Assembly (NCBI GenBank): GCA_037127255.1
Contig: JBANSL010000010.1
Coordinates: 29,220,620-29,284,619, forward strand
Length of the DNA stretch: 64,000 bases
DNA from: Persicaria tinctoria
Taxonomy: Eukaryota > Streptophyta > Magnoliopsida > Caryophyllales > Polygonaceae
Reading direction: 5' to 3'
Positions within the stretch are counted from its first letter, which is position 1, and every line of letters begins with the position of its first letter. A program made the translations under genes and the position numbers. The notes under the pieces are model-generated. The model had not been told where the DNA came from, ran no database searches, and worked only from the letters and a program-made list of their open reading frames with translations. Below, piece by piece: positions 21,001 through 36,100 of this stretch.

Positions 21001-24000
21001 TAGTAGCACAACTATTCTTTATTTTAGACTTATCACTACTAATTTATTTTTAGTTTCAATACAAAGAGTAGTAACTTCATAAATTTCAATCTAAATTTGT
21101 GCCGAAAACACAAATTTTACTTCATTATATCAAACGTCAGCAGTGTAATAGATTTTTACAGTAATTCAATTCATTCTGAAATCAAAATCAGATTTTGGTT
21201 GTGCATAATCGTTACAAGCTAAAAACACAACATCTAACTGCATTTTACATTAGAAGCAATTCAAACAACACCTTATATTGAGCTCAACTAATACTTGTCA
21301 TCAGCATCCGAGGTTTGCATAGGTACTACATAATAGTAGCACAACCGGTATTTCTTTTACACTGATAAATATTAATTTCTTTTTAGTTTCAATACAAAGA
21401 GTAGTAACTTCATAAATTTCAATCTAAATTTGTGTCGAAAGCACAAATTTTTATTCATTATATCAAACGTTAGTAGTGTAACAGATTTTTACAGTAATTC
21501 AATTCATTCTGAAATCAAAATAAGATTTTGGATGTGCATAATCATTACAAGCTACTAACACAACATCTCACTGCATTTTACATTAGAAGCCATTCAACCA
21601 ACACCTTATATCGAGCTCAACCAATACTTGTCATCAACATCCGAGGTTTGCATAGGTACTACATAATAATAGCACAACTGGTATTTCTTTTATACTGATC
21701 ACTATTAATTTCTTTTTAGTTTCAATACAAAGAGCAGTAACTTCATAAATTTCAATCTAAATTTGTGCCGAAGGCACAAATTTTACTTAATTATATCAAA
21801 CGTCAGCAGTGTAACAGATTTTTACAGTAATTCAAATCATTTTGAAATAAAAATCAGATTTTGGTTTTGTACAATAATTACAAGCTACTAACACAACAAC
21901 TCACTGCATTTTACATTAGAAGCCATTCAACCAACACAGTAGATTGAGCTCAACTAATACTTGTCAGCAGCATCCGAGGTTTGCATAGGTACTACATAAT
22001 AGTAGCACAACTATTCTTTATTTTATACTTATCACTACTAATTTATTTTTAGTTTCAATACAAAGAGTAGTAAATTCATAAATTTCAATCTAAATTTGTG
22101 TCGAAAGCACAAATTTTACTTCATTATATCAAACGTAAGCAGTGTAACATATTTTTACAGTAATTCAATTCATTCTGAAATCAAAATCAGATTTTGGTTG
22201 TGCATAATCATTACAAGCAACTAACACAACATCTCACTGCATTTTACATTAGAAGTCATTCAACCAACACCTTATATTGACCTCAACTAATACTTGTCAT
22301 CAACATTCGATGTTTGCATAGGTACTACATAATAGTAGCACTACTGGTATTTCTTTTATACTAATCACTATTTATTTATTTTGAGTTTCAATACAAATAA
22401 TAGTAACTTCATAAATTTCAATCTGAATTTCTGCCGAAAGCACAAATTTTACTTCGTTATATCAAACGCCAGCAGTGTAACAGATTTTTACAGTAATTCA
22501 ATTCATTCTGAAATCAAAATCAGATTTTGGTTGTGCATAATCATTACAAGCTACTAACACAATCTCTCACTGCATTTTGCATTAGAAGCCATTCAACCAA
22601 CACATTAGATTGAGCTCAACTAATACTTGTCAGCAGCATACGAGGTTTCCATAGGTACTATGTAATAGTAGCACAACTATTCTTTATTTTAGACTTATCA
22701 CTACTAATTTATTTTTAGTTTCAATACAAAGAGTAGTAACTTCATAAATTTCAATCTAAATTTGTGCCGAAAACACAAATTTTACTTCATTATATCAAAC
22801 GTCATCAGTGTAATAGATTTTTACAGTAATTCAATTCATTCTGAAATCAAAATCAGATTTTGGTTGTGCATAATCATTACAAGCTACAAACACAACATCT
22901 AACTGCATTTTACATTAGAAGCAATTCAATCAACACCTTATATTGAGCTCAACTAATACTTGTCATCAGCATCCGAGGTTTGCATAGGTACTACATAATA
23001 GTAGCACAACCGGTATTTCTTTTACACTGATAAATATTGATTTCTTTTTAGTTTCAATACAAAGAGTAGTAACTTCATAAATTTCAATCTAAATTTGTGT
23101 CGAAAGCACAAATTTTAATTCATTATATCAAACGTTAGTAGTGTAACAGATTTTTACAGTAATTCAATTCATTCTGAAATCAAAATAAGATTTTGGATGT
23201 GCATAATCATTACAAGCTACTAACACAACATCTCACTGCATTTTACATTAGAAGCCATTCAACCAACACCTTATATTGAGCTCAACTAATACTTGTCATT
23301 AGCATCCGAGGTTTGCATAGGTACTAAATAATAGTAGCACAATTGTTATTTCTTTTATATTGATCACTATTAATTTCTTTTTAGTTTCAATACAAAGAGT
23401 AGTAACTTCGTAAATTTCAATCTAAATTTGTGCCGAAGGCAAAAAATTTACTTAATTACATCAAATGTCAGCACTATAACAAATTTTTACATTAATTCAA
23501 TTCATTCTAAAATCAAAAATCAGATTTTGGTTGTTCATAATCATTACAAGCTACTAACACAACATCTCACTGCATTTTACGTTAGAAGCCATTCAACCAA
23601 CACATTAGATTGAGCTCAACTAATACTTTCAGCAGCATCCGAGGTTTGCATAGGTACTACATAATAGTAGCACAACCGGTATTTCTTTTACACTGATAAA
23701 TATTAATTTCTTTTTAGTTTCAATACAAAGAGTAGTAACTTCATAAATTTCAATCTAAATTTGTGTCGAAAGCACAAATTTTAATTCATTATATCAAACG
23801 TTAGTAGTGTAACAGATTTTTACAGTAATTCAATTCATTCTGAAATCAAAATAAGATTTTGGATGTGCATTATCATTACAAGCTACTAACACAACATCTC
23901 ACTGCATTTTACATTAGAAGCCATTCAACCAACACCTTATATTGAGCTCAACTAATACTTGTCATTAGCATCCGAGGTTTGCATAGGTACTAAATAATAG

Positions 24001-25064
24001 TAGCACAATTGTTATTTCTTTTATACTGATCACTATTAATTTCTTTTTAGTTTCAATACAAAGAGTAGTAACTTCGTAAATTTCAATCTAAATTTGTGCC
24101 GAAGGCAAAAAATTTACTTAATTACATCAAATGTCAGCACTATAACAAATTTTTACATTAATTCAATTCATTCTAAAATCAAAAATCAGATTTTGGTTGT
24201 GCATAATCATTACAAGCTACTAACACAACATCTCACTGCATTTTACGTTAGAAGCCATTCAACCAACACATTAGATTGAGCTCAACTAATACTTTCAGCA
24301 GCATCCGAGGTTTGAATAGGTACTAAATAATAGTAGCACAACTGTTATTTCTTTTATACTGATCACTATTAATTTCTTTTTAATTTCAATACAAAGAGTA
24401 GTAACTTCGTAAATTTCAATCTAAATTTGTGCCGAAGGCAAAATATTTACTTAATTACATCAAATGTCAGCACTATAACAAATAGTACATAATCAGATTT
24501 TGGTTGTGCATAATCATTACAAGCTACAAACACAACATCTAACTGCATTTTACATTAGAAGCAATTCAATCAACACCTTATATTGAGCTCAACTAATACT
24601 TGTCATCAGCATCCGAGGTTTGCATAGGTACTACATAATAGTAGCACAACCGGTATTTCTTTTACACTGATAAAAATTAATTTCTTTTTAGTTTCAATAC
24701 AAAGAGTAGTAACTTCATAAATTTCAATCTAAATTTGTGTCGAAAGCACAAATTTTAATTCATTATATCAAACGTTAGTAGTGTAACAAATTTTTACAGT
24801 AATTCAATTCATTCTAAAATCAAAAATCAGATTTTGGTTGTGCATAATCATTAAAAGCTACTAACACAACATCTCACTGCATTTAACATTAGAAGGCATT
24901 CAACCAACACCTTATATTGAGCTCAACTAATACTTGTCATCAGCATCCGAGGTTTGCATAGGTACTACATAATAGTAGCCCAACTGGTATTTCTTTTATA
25001 CTGATCACTATTAATTTCTTTTTAGTTTTAATACAAAGAGTAGTAACTTCATAAATTTCAATCT

Positions 25065-25089
25065 AAATTTGTGCCGAAGGCACAAATTT
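25065..25089. repeat. Example of the dyad found in satellite monomers
   Basis: Arms AAATTTGTGCC and GGCACAAATTT around GAA: a perfect 11-bp inverted repeat. Other monomers carry variants in which the outer arm (AAATTTGTG/CACAAATTT) is kept and the inner two pairs vary (for example TC-GAA-AG), or in which the right arm has mutated to GGCAAAAAATTT. Confidence 0.9.
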
Positions 25090-26125
25090 TACTTAATTAC
25101 ATCAAATGTCAGCACTATAACAAATTTTTACATTAATTAAATTCATTCTAAAATCAAAAATCATATTTTGGTTGTGCATAATCATTACAAGCTACTAACA
25201 CAACATCTCACTGCATTTTACATTAGAAGCCATTCAACCAACACATTAGATTGAGCTCAACTAATACTTGTCAGCAGCATCCGAGGTTTGCGTAGGTACT
25301 ATATAATAGTAGCACAACTATTCTTTATTTTAGACTTATCACTACTAATTAATTTTTAGTTTCAATACAAAGAGTAGTAACTTCATAAATTTCAATCTAA
25401 ATTTGTGCCGAAAACACAAATTTTACTTCATTATATCAAACGTCAGTAGTGTAATAGATTTTTACAGTAATTCTATTCATTCTGAAATCAAAATCAGATT
25501 TTGGTTGTGCATAATCATTACAAGCTACAAACACAACATCTCACTGCATTTTACATTAGAAGCAATTCAACCAACACCTTAAATTGAGCTCAACTAATAC
25601 TTGTCATCAACATCCGAGGTTTGCATAGGTACTACATAATAGTAGCACAACTGGTATATCTTTTATACTGATCACTATTAATTTCTTTTTAATTTCAATA
25701 CAAAGAGTAGTAACTTCATAAATTTCAATCTAAATTTGGGCCGAAGGCTCAAATTTTACTTAATTACATCAAATGTCAGCACTATAACAAATTTTTACAT
25801 TAATTAAATTCATTCTAAAATCAAAAATCATATTTTGGTTGTGCATAATCATTACAAGCTACTAACACAACATCTCACTGCATTTTACATTAGAAGCCAT
25901 TCAACCAACACATTAGATTGAGCTCAACTAATACTTGTCAGCAGCATCCGAGGTTTGCGTAGGTACTATATAATAGTAGCACAACTATTCTTTATTTTAG
26001 ACTTATCACTACTAATTAATTTTTAGTTTCAATACAAAGAGTAGTAACTTCATAAATTTCAATCTAAATTTGTGCCGAAAACACAAATTTTACTTCATTA
26101 TATCAAACGTCAGCAGTGTAATAGA

Positions 26126-29100
26126 TTTTTACAGTAATTCAACTCATTCTGAAATCAAAATCAGATTTTGGTTGTGCATAATCATTACAAGCTACAAACA
26201 CAACATCTCACTGCATTTTACATTAGAAGCAATTCAACCAACACCTTAAATTGAGCTCAACTAATACTTGTCATCAGCATCCGAGGTTTGCATAGGTACT
26301 ACATAATAGTAGCACAACTGGTATATCTTTTATACTGATCACTATTAATTTCTTTTTAGTTTCAATACAAAGAGTAGTAACTTCATAAATTTCAATCTAA
26401 ATTTGTGTCGAAAGCACAAATTTTTATTCATTATATCAAACGTTAGTAGTGTAACAGATTTTTACAGTAATTCAATTCATTCTAAAATCAAAATAAGATT
26501 TTGGATGTGCATAATCATTACAAGCTACTAACACAACATCTCACTGCATTTTAAATTAGAAGCCATTCAACCAACACCTTATATCGAGCTCAACCAATAC
26601 TTGTCATCAACATCCGAGGTTTGCATAGGTACTACATAATAATAGCACAACTGGTATTTCTTTTATACTGATCACTATTAATTTCTTTTTAGTTTCAATA
26701 CAAAGAGCAGTAACTTCATAAATTTCAATCTAAATTTGTGCCGAAGGCACAAATTTTACTTAATTATATCAAACGTCAGCAGTGTAACAGATTTTTACAG
26801 TAATTCAAATCATTTTGAAATAAAAATCAGATTTTGGTTTTGTACAATAATTACAAGCTACTAACACAACAACTCACTGCATTTTACATTAGAAGCCATT
26901 CAACCAACACAGTAGATTGAGCTCAACTAATACTTGTCAGCAGCATCCGAGGTTTGCATAGGTACTACATAATAGTAGCACAACTATTCTTTATTTTATA
27001 CTTATCACTACTAATTTATTTTTAGTTTCAATACAAAGAGTAGTAAATTCATAAATTTCAATCTAAATTTGTGTCGAAAGCACAAATTTTACTTCATTAT
27101 ATCAAACGTAAGCAGTGTAACATATTTTTATAGTAATTCAATTCATTCTGAAATCAAAATCAGATTTTGGTTGTGCATAATCATTACAAGCAACTAACAC
27201 AACATCTCACTGCATTTTACATTAGAAGTCAGTCAACCAACACCTTATATTGACCTCAACTAATACTTGTCATCAACATTCGATGTTTGCATAGGTACTA
27301 CATAATAGTAGCACTACTGGTATTTCTTTTATACTAATCACTATTTATTTATTTTGAGTTTCAATACAAATAATAGTAACTTCATAAATTTCAATCTGAA
27401 TTTCTGCCGAAAGCACAAATTTTACTTCGTTATATCAAACGCCAGCAGTGTAACAGATTTTTACAGTAATTCAATTCATTCTGAAATCAAAATCAGATTT
27501 TGGTTGTGCATAATCATTACAAGCTACTAACACAATCTCTCACTGCATTTTCCATTAGAAGCCATTCAACCAACACATTAGATTGAGCTCAACTAATACT
27601 TGTCAGCAGCATACGAGGTTTCCATAGGTACTATGTAATAGTAGCACAACTATTCTTTATTTTAGACTTATCACTACTAATTTATTTTTAGTTTCAATAC
27701 AAAGAGTAGTAACTTCATAAATTTCAATCTAAATTTGTGCCGAAAACACAAATTTTACTTCATTATATCAAACGTCATCAGTGTAATAGATTTTTACAGT
27801 AATTCAATTCATTCTGAAATCAAAATCAGATTTTGGTTGTGCATAATCATTACAAGCTACAAACACAACATCTAACTGCATTTTACATTAGAAGCGATTC
27901 AATCAACACCTTATATTGAGCTCAACTAATACTTGTCATCAACATCCGAGGTTTGCATAGGTACTACATAATAGTAGCACAACCGGTATTTCTTTTACAC
28001 TGATAAATATTAATTTCTTTTTAGTTTCAATACAAAGAGTAGTAACTTCATAAATTTCAATCTAAATTTGTGTCGAAAGCACAAATTTTAATTCATTATA
28101 TCAAACGTTAGTAGTGTAACAGATTTTTACAGTAATTCAATTCATTCTGAAATCAAAATAAGATTTTGGATGTGCATAATCATTACAAGCTACTAACACA
28201 ACATCTCACTGCATTTTACATTAGAAGCCATTCAACCAACACCTTATATTGAGCTCAACTAATACTTGTCATTAGCATCCGAGGTTTGCATAGGTACTAA
28301 ATAATAGTAGCACAATTGTTATTTCTTTTATACTGATCACTATTAATTTCTTTTTAGTTTCAATACAAAGAGTAGTAACTTCGTAAATTCCAATCTAAAT
28401 TTGTGCCGAAGGCAAAAAATTTACTTAATTACATCAAATGTCAGCACTATAACAAATTTTTACATTAATTCAATTCATTCTAAAATCAAAAATCAGATTT
28501 TGGTTGTGCATAATCATTACAAGCTACTAACACAACATCTCACTGCATTTTACGTTAGAAGCCATTCAACCAACACATTAGATTGAGCTCAACTAATACT
28601 TTCAGCAGCATCCGAGGTTTGAATAGGTACTAAATAATAGTAGCACAACTGTTATTTCTTTTATACTGATCACTATTAATTTCTTTTTAGTTTCAATACA
28701 AAGAGTAGTAACTTCGTAAATTTCAATCTAAATTTGTGCCGAAGGCAAAATATTTACTTAATTACATCAAATGTCAGCACTATAACAAATAGTACATAAT
28801 CAGATTTTGGTTGTGCATAATCATTACAAGCTACAAACACAACATCTAACTGCATTTTACATTAGAAGCAATTCAATCAACACCTTATATTGAGCTCAAC
28901 TAATACTTGTCATCAGCATCCGAGGTTTGCATAGGTACTACATAATAGTAGCACAACCGGTATTTCTTTTACACTGATAAATATTAATTTCTTTTTAGTT
29001 TCAATACAAAGAGTAGTAACTTCATAAATTTCAATCTAAATTTGTGTCGAAAGCACAAATTTTAATTCATTATATCAAACGTTAGTAGTGTAACAGATTT

Positions 29101-32100
29101 TTACAGTAATTCAATTCATTCTAAAATCAAAAATCAGATTTTGGTTGTGCATAATCATTAAAAGCTACTAACACAACATCTCACTGCATTTAACATTAGA
29201 AGCCATTCAACCAACACCTTATATTGAGCTCAACTAATACTTGTCATCAGCATCCGAGGTTTGCATAGGTACTACATAATAGTAGCCCAACTGGTATTTC
29301 TTTTATACTGATCACTATTAATTTCTTTTTAGTTTCAATACAGACAGTAGTAACTTCATAAATTTCAATCTAAATTTGTGCCGAAGGCACAAATTTTACT
29401 TAATTACATCAAATGTCAGCACTATATCAAATTTTTACATTAATTCAATTCATTCTAAAATCAAAAATCATATTTTGGTTGTGCATAATCATTACAAGCT
29501 ACTAACACAACATCTCACTGCATTTTACATTACAAGTCATTCAACCAACACATTAGATTGAGCTCAACTAATACTTGTCAGCAGCATCCGAGGTTTGCGT
29601 AGGTACTATATAATAGTAGCACAACTATTCTTTATTTTAGACATATCACTACTAATTTATTTTTAGTTTCAATACAAAGAGTAGTAACTTCATAAATTTC
29701 AATCTAAATTTGTGCCGAAAACACAAATTTTACTTCATTATATCAAACGTCAGCAGTGTAATAGATTTTTACAGTAATTCAATTCATTCTGAAATCAAAA
29801 TCAGATTTTGGTTGTGCATAATCATTACAAGCTACAAACACAACATCTCACTGCATTTTACATTAGAAGCAATTCAACCAACACCTTAAATTGAGCTCAA
29901 CTAATACTTGTCATCAGCATCCGAGGTTTGCATAGGTACTACATAATAGTAGCACAACTGGTATATCTTTTATACTGATCACTATTAATTTCTTTTTAAT
30001 TTCAATACAAAGAGTAGTAACTTCATAAATTTCAATCTAAATTTGGGCCGAAGGCACAAATTTTACTTAATTACATCAAATGTCAGCACTATAACAGATT
30101 TTTACATTAGTTCAATTCATTCTAAAATCAAAAATCAGATTTTGGTTGTGCATAATCATTAAAAGCTACTAAAGCAACATCTCACTGCATTTAACATTAG
30201 AAGCCATTCAACCAACACCTTATATTGAGCTCAACTAATACTTGTCATCAGCATCCGAGGTTTGCATAGGTACTACATAATAGTAGCCCAACTGGTATTT
30301 CTTTTATACTGATCACTATTAATTTCTTTTTAGTTTCAATACAGACAGTAGTAACTTCATAAATTTCAATCTAAATTTGTGCCGAAGGCACAAATTTTAC
30401 TTAATTACATCAAATGTCAGCACTATATCAAATTTTTACATTAATTCAATTCATTCTAAAATCAAAAATCATATTTTGGTTGTGCATAATCATTACAAGC
30501 TACTAACACAACATCTCACTGCATTTTACATTACAAGTCATTCAACCAACACATTAGATTGAGCTCAACTAATACTTGTAAGCAGCATCCGAGGTTTGCG
30601 TAGGTACTATATAATAGTAGCACAACTATTCTTTATTTTAGACTTATCACTACTAATTTATTTTTAGTTTCAATACAAAGAGTAGTAACTTCATAAATTT
30701 CAATCTAAATTTGTGCCGAAAACACAAATTTTACTTCATTATATCAAACGTCAGCAGTGTAATAGATTTTTACAGTAATTCAATTCATTCTGAAATCAAA
30801 ATCAGATTTTGGTTGTGCATAATCATTACAAGCTACAAACACAACATCTCACTGCATTTTACATTAGAAGCAATTCAACCAACACCTTATATTGAGCTCA
30901 ACTAATACTTGTCATCAGCATCCGAGGTTTGCATAGGTACTACATAATAGTAGCACAACTGGTATTTCTTTTATACTGATCACTATTAATTTCTTTTTAG
31001 TTTCAATACAAATAGTAGTAACTTAATAAATTTCAATCTAAATTTGGGCCGAAGGCACAAATTTTACTTAATTACATCAAATGTCAGCACTATAACAGAT
31101 TTTTACATTAGTTCAATTCATTCTAAAATCAAAAATCAGATTTTGGTTGTGCATAATCATTAAAAGCTACTAACACAACATCTCACTGCATTTAACATTA
31201 GAAGCCATTCAACCAACACCTTATATTGAGCTCAACTAATACTTGTCATCAGCATCCGAGGTTTGCATAGGTACTACATAATAGTAGCCCAACTGGTATT
31301 TCTTTTATACTGATCACTATTAATTTCTTTTTAGTTTTAATACAAAGAGTAGTAACTTCATAAATTTCAATCTAAATTTGTGGCGAAGGCACAAATTTTA
31401 CTTAATTACATCAAATGTCAGCACTATAACAAATTTTTACATTAATTAAATTCATTCTAAAATCAAAAATCATATTTTGGTTGTGCATAATCATTACAAG
31501 CTACTAACACAACATCTCACTGCATTTTACATTACAAGTCATTCAACCAACACATTAGATTGAGCTCACCTAATACTTGTCAGCAGCATCCGAGGTTTGC
31601 GTAGGTACTATATAATAGTAGCACAACTATTCATTATTTTAGACTTATCACTACTAATTTATTTTTAGTTTCAATACAAAGAGTAGTAACTTCATAAATT
31701 TCAATCTAAATTTGTGTCGAAAGCACAAATTTTAATTCATTATATCAAACGTTAGTAGTGTAACAGATTTTTACAGTAATTCAATTCATTCTGAAATCAA
31801 AATAAGATTTTGGATGTGCATAATCATTACAAGCTACTAACACAACATCTCACTGCATTTTACATTAGAAGCCATTCAACCAACACCTTATATTGAGCTC
31901 AACTAATACTTGTCATTAGCATCCGAGGTTTGCATAGGTACTAAATAATAGTAGCACAATTGTTATTTCTTTTATACTGATCACTATTAATTTCTTTTTA
32001 GTTTCAATACAAAGAGTAGTAACTTCGTAAATTTCAATCTAAATTTGTGCCGAAGGCAAAAAATTTACTTAATTACATCAAATGTCAGCACTATAACAAA

Positions 32101-33106
32101 TTTTTACATTAATTCAATTCATTCTAAAATCAAAAATCAGATTTTGGTTGTGCATAATCATTACAAGCTACTAACACAACATCTCACTGCATTTTACGTT
32201 AGAAGCCATTCAACCAACACATTAGATTGAGCTCAACTAATACTTTCAGCAGCATCCGAGGTTTGAATAGGTACTAAATAATAGTAGCACAACTGTTATT
32301 TCTTTTATACTGATCACTATTAATTAACAGTTCTTTTATACTGATCACTATTAATTTCTTTTTAGTTTCAATACAAAGAGTAGTAACTTCGTAAATTTCA
32401 ATCTAAATTTGTGCCGAAGGCAAAATATTTACTTAATTACATCAAATGTCAGCACTATAACAAATAGTACATAATCAGATTTTGGTTGTGCATAATCATT
32501 ACAAGCTACAAACACAACATCTAACTGCATTTTAGATTAGAAGCAATTCAATCAACACCTTATATTGAGCTCAACTAATACTTGTCATCAGCATCCGAGG
32601 TTTGCATAGGTACTACATAATAGTAGCACAACCGGTATTTCTTTTACACTGATAAATATTAATTTCTTTTTAGTTTCAATACAAAGAGTAGTAACTTCAT
32701 AAATTTCAATCTAAATTTGTGTCGAAAGCACAAATTTTAATTCATTATATCAAACGTTAGTAGTGTAACAGATTTTTACAGTAATTCAATTCATTCTAAA
32801 ATCAAAAATCAGATTTTGGTTGTGCATAATCATTAAAAGCTACTAACACAACATCTCACTGCATTTAACATTAGAAGCCATTCAACCAACACCTTATATT
32901 GAGCTCAACTAATACTTGTCATCAGCATCCGAGGTTTGCATAGGTACTACATAATAGTAGCCCAACTGGTATTTCTTTTATACTGATCACTATTAATTTC
33001 TTTTTAGTTTCAATACAGACAGTAGTAACTTCATAAATTTCAATCTAAATTTGTGCCGAAGGCACAAATTTTACTTAATTACATCAAATGTCAGCACTAT
33101 ATCAAA
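26126..33106 (+). repeat. 6981-bp segmental duplication, copy 1 (~21 monomers)
   Basis: Rare variants recur at exactly +6981: CAACTCATTC (26,140 and 33,121), TTCGTAAATTCCAATC (28,381 and 35,362), GAAGCGATTC, GACATATCAC (29,640 and 36,621), and a 31-bp local repeat at 32,300. The left seam is where the sequence switches at TTTTTACAGTAATTC. Confidence 0.93.
32300..32361 (+). repeat. 31-bp tandem duplication within a monomer
   Basis: A 31-bp piece (TTCTTTTATACTGATCACTA...TTAACAG) is followed by a second, almost complete copy. The same local repeat is present at +6981 (39,281), so it predates the large duplication. Confidence 0.85.
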
Positions 33107-36100
33107 TTTTTACAGTAATTCAACTCATTCTGAAATCAAAATCAGATTTTGGTTGTGCATAATCATTACAAGCTACAAACACAACATCTCACTGCATTTT
33201 ACATTAGAAGCAATTCAACCAACACCTTAAATTGAGCTCAACTAATACTTGTCATCAGCATCCGAGGTTTGCATAGGTACTACATAATAGTAGCACAACT
33301 GGTATATCTTTTATACTGATCACTATTAATTTCTTTTTAGTTTCAATACAAAGAGTAGTAACTTCATAAATTTCAATCTAAATTTGTGTCGAAAGCACAA
33401 ATTTTTATTCATTATATCAAACGTTAGTAGTGTAACAGATTTTTACAGTAATTCAATTCATTCTAAAATCAAAATAAGATTTTGGATGTGCATAATCATT
33501 ACAAGCTACTAACACAACATCTCACTGCATTTTAAATTAGAAGCCATTCAACCAACACCTTATATCGAGCTCAACCAATACTTGTCATCAACATCCGAGG
33601 TTTGCATAGGTACTACATAATAATAGCACAACTGGTATTTCTTTTATACTGATCACTATTAATTTCTTTTTAGTTTCAATACAAAGAGCAGTAACTTCAT
33701 AAATTTCAATCTAAATTTGTGCCGAAGGCACAAATTTTACTTAATTATATCAAACGTCAGCAGTGTAACAGATTTTTACAGTAATTCAAATCATTTTGAA
33801 ATAAAAATCAGATTTTGGTTTTGTACAATAATTACAAGCTACTAACACAACAACTCACTGCATTTTACATTAGAAGCCATTCAACCAACACAGTAGATTG
33901 AGCTCAACTAATACTTGTCAGCAGCATCCGAGGTTTGCATAGGTACTACATAATAGTAGCACAACTATTCTTTATTTTATACTTATCACTACTAATTTAT
34001 TTTTAGTTTCAATACAAAGAGTAGTAAATTCATAAATTTCAATCTAAATTTGTGTCGAAAGCACAAATTTTACTTCATTATATCAAACGTAAGCAGTGTA
34101 ACATATTTTTATAGTAATTCAATTCATTCTGAAATCAAAATCAGATTTTGGTTGTGCATAATCATTACAAGCAACTAACACAACATCTCACTGCATTTTA
34201 CATTAGAAGTCAGTCAACCAACACCTTATATTGACCTCAACTAATACTTGTCATCAACATTCGATGTTTGCATAGGTACTACATAATAGTAGCACTACTG
34301 GTATTTCTTTTATACTAATCACTATTTATTTATTTTGAGTTTCAATACAAATAATAGTAACTTCATAAATTTCAATCTGAATTTCTGCCGAAAGCACAAA
34401 TTTTACTTCGTTATATCAAACGCCAGCAGTGTAACAGATTTTTACAGTAATTCAATTCATTCTGAAATCAAAATCAGATTTTGGTTGTGCATAATCATTA
34501 CAAGCTACTAACACAATCTCTCACTGCATTTTCCATTAGAAGCCATTCAACCAACACATTAGATTGAGCTCAACTAATACTTGTCAGCAGCATACGAGGT
34601 TTCCATAGGTACTATGTAATAGTAGCACAACTATTCTTTATTTTAGACTTATCACTACTAATTTATTTTTAGTTTCAATACAAAGAGTAGTAACTTCATA
34701 AATTTCAATCTAAATTTGTGCCGAAAACACAAATTTTACTTCATTATATCAAACGTCATCAGTGTAATAGATTTTTACAGTAATTCAATTCATTCTGAAA
34801 TCAAAATCAGATTTTGGTTGTGCATAATCATTACAAGCTACAAACACAACATCTAACTGCATTTTACATTAGAAGCGATTCAATCAACACCTTATATTGA
34901 GCTCAACTAATACTTGTCATCAGCATCCGAGGTTTGCATAGGTACTACATAATAGTAGCACAACCGGTATTTCTTTTACACTGATAAATATTAATTTCTT
35001 TTTAGTTTCAATACAAAGAGTAGTAACTTCATAAATTTCAATCTAAATTTGTGTCGAAAGCACAAATTTTAATTCATTATATCAAACGTTAGTAGTGTAA
35101 CAGATTTTTACAGTAATTCAATTCATTCTGAAATCAAAATAAGATTTTGGATGTGCATAATCATTACAAGCTACTAACACAACATCTCACTGCATTTTAC
35201 ATTAGAAGCCATTCAACCAACACCTTATATTGAGCTCAACTAATACTTGTCATTAGCATCCGAGGTTTGCATAGGTACTAAATAATAGTAGCACAATTGT
35301 TATTTCTTTTATACTGATCACTATTAATTTCTTTTTAGTTTCAATACAAAGAGTAGTAACTTCGTAAATTCCAATCTAAATTTGTGCCGAAGGCAAAAAA
35401 TTTACTTAATTACATCAAATGTCAGCACTATAACAAATTTTTACATTAATTCAATTCATTCTAAAATCAAAAATCAGATTTTGGTTGTGCATAATCATTA
35501 CAAGCTACTAACACAACATCTCACTGCATTTTACGTTAGAAGCCATTCAACCAACACATTAGATTGAGCTCAACTAATACTTTCAGCAGCATCCGAGGTT
35601 TGAATAGGTACTAAATAATAGTAGCACAACTGTTATTTCTTTTATACTGATCACTATTAATTTCTTTTTAGTTTCAATACAAAGAGTAGTAACTTCGTAA
35701 ATTTCAATCTAAATTTGTGCCGAAGGCAAAATATTTACTTAATTACATCAAATGTCAGCACTATAACAAATAGTACATAATCAGATTTTGGTTGTGCATA
35801 ATCATTACAAGCTACAAACACAACATCTAACTGCATTTTACATTAGAAGCAATTCAATCAACACCTTATATTGAGCTCAACTAATACTTGTCATCAGCAT
35901 CCGAGGTTTGCATAGGTACTACATAATAGTAGCACAACCGGTATTTCTTTTACACTGATAAATATTAATTTCTTTTTAGTTTCAATACAAAGAGTAGTAA
36001 CTTCATAAATTTCAATCTAAATTTGTGTCGAAAGCACAAATTTTAATTCATTATATCAAACGTTAGTAGTGTAACAGATTTTTACAGTAATTCAATTCAT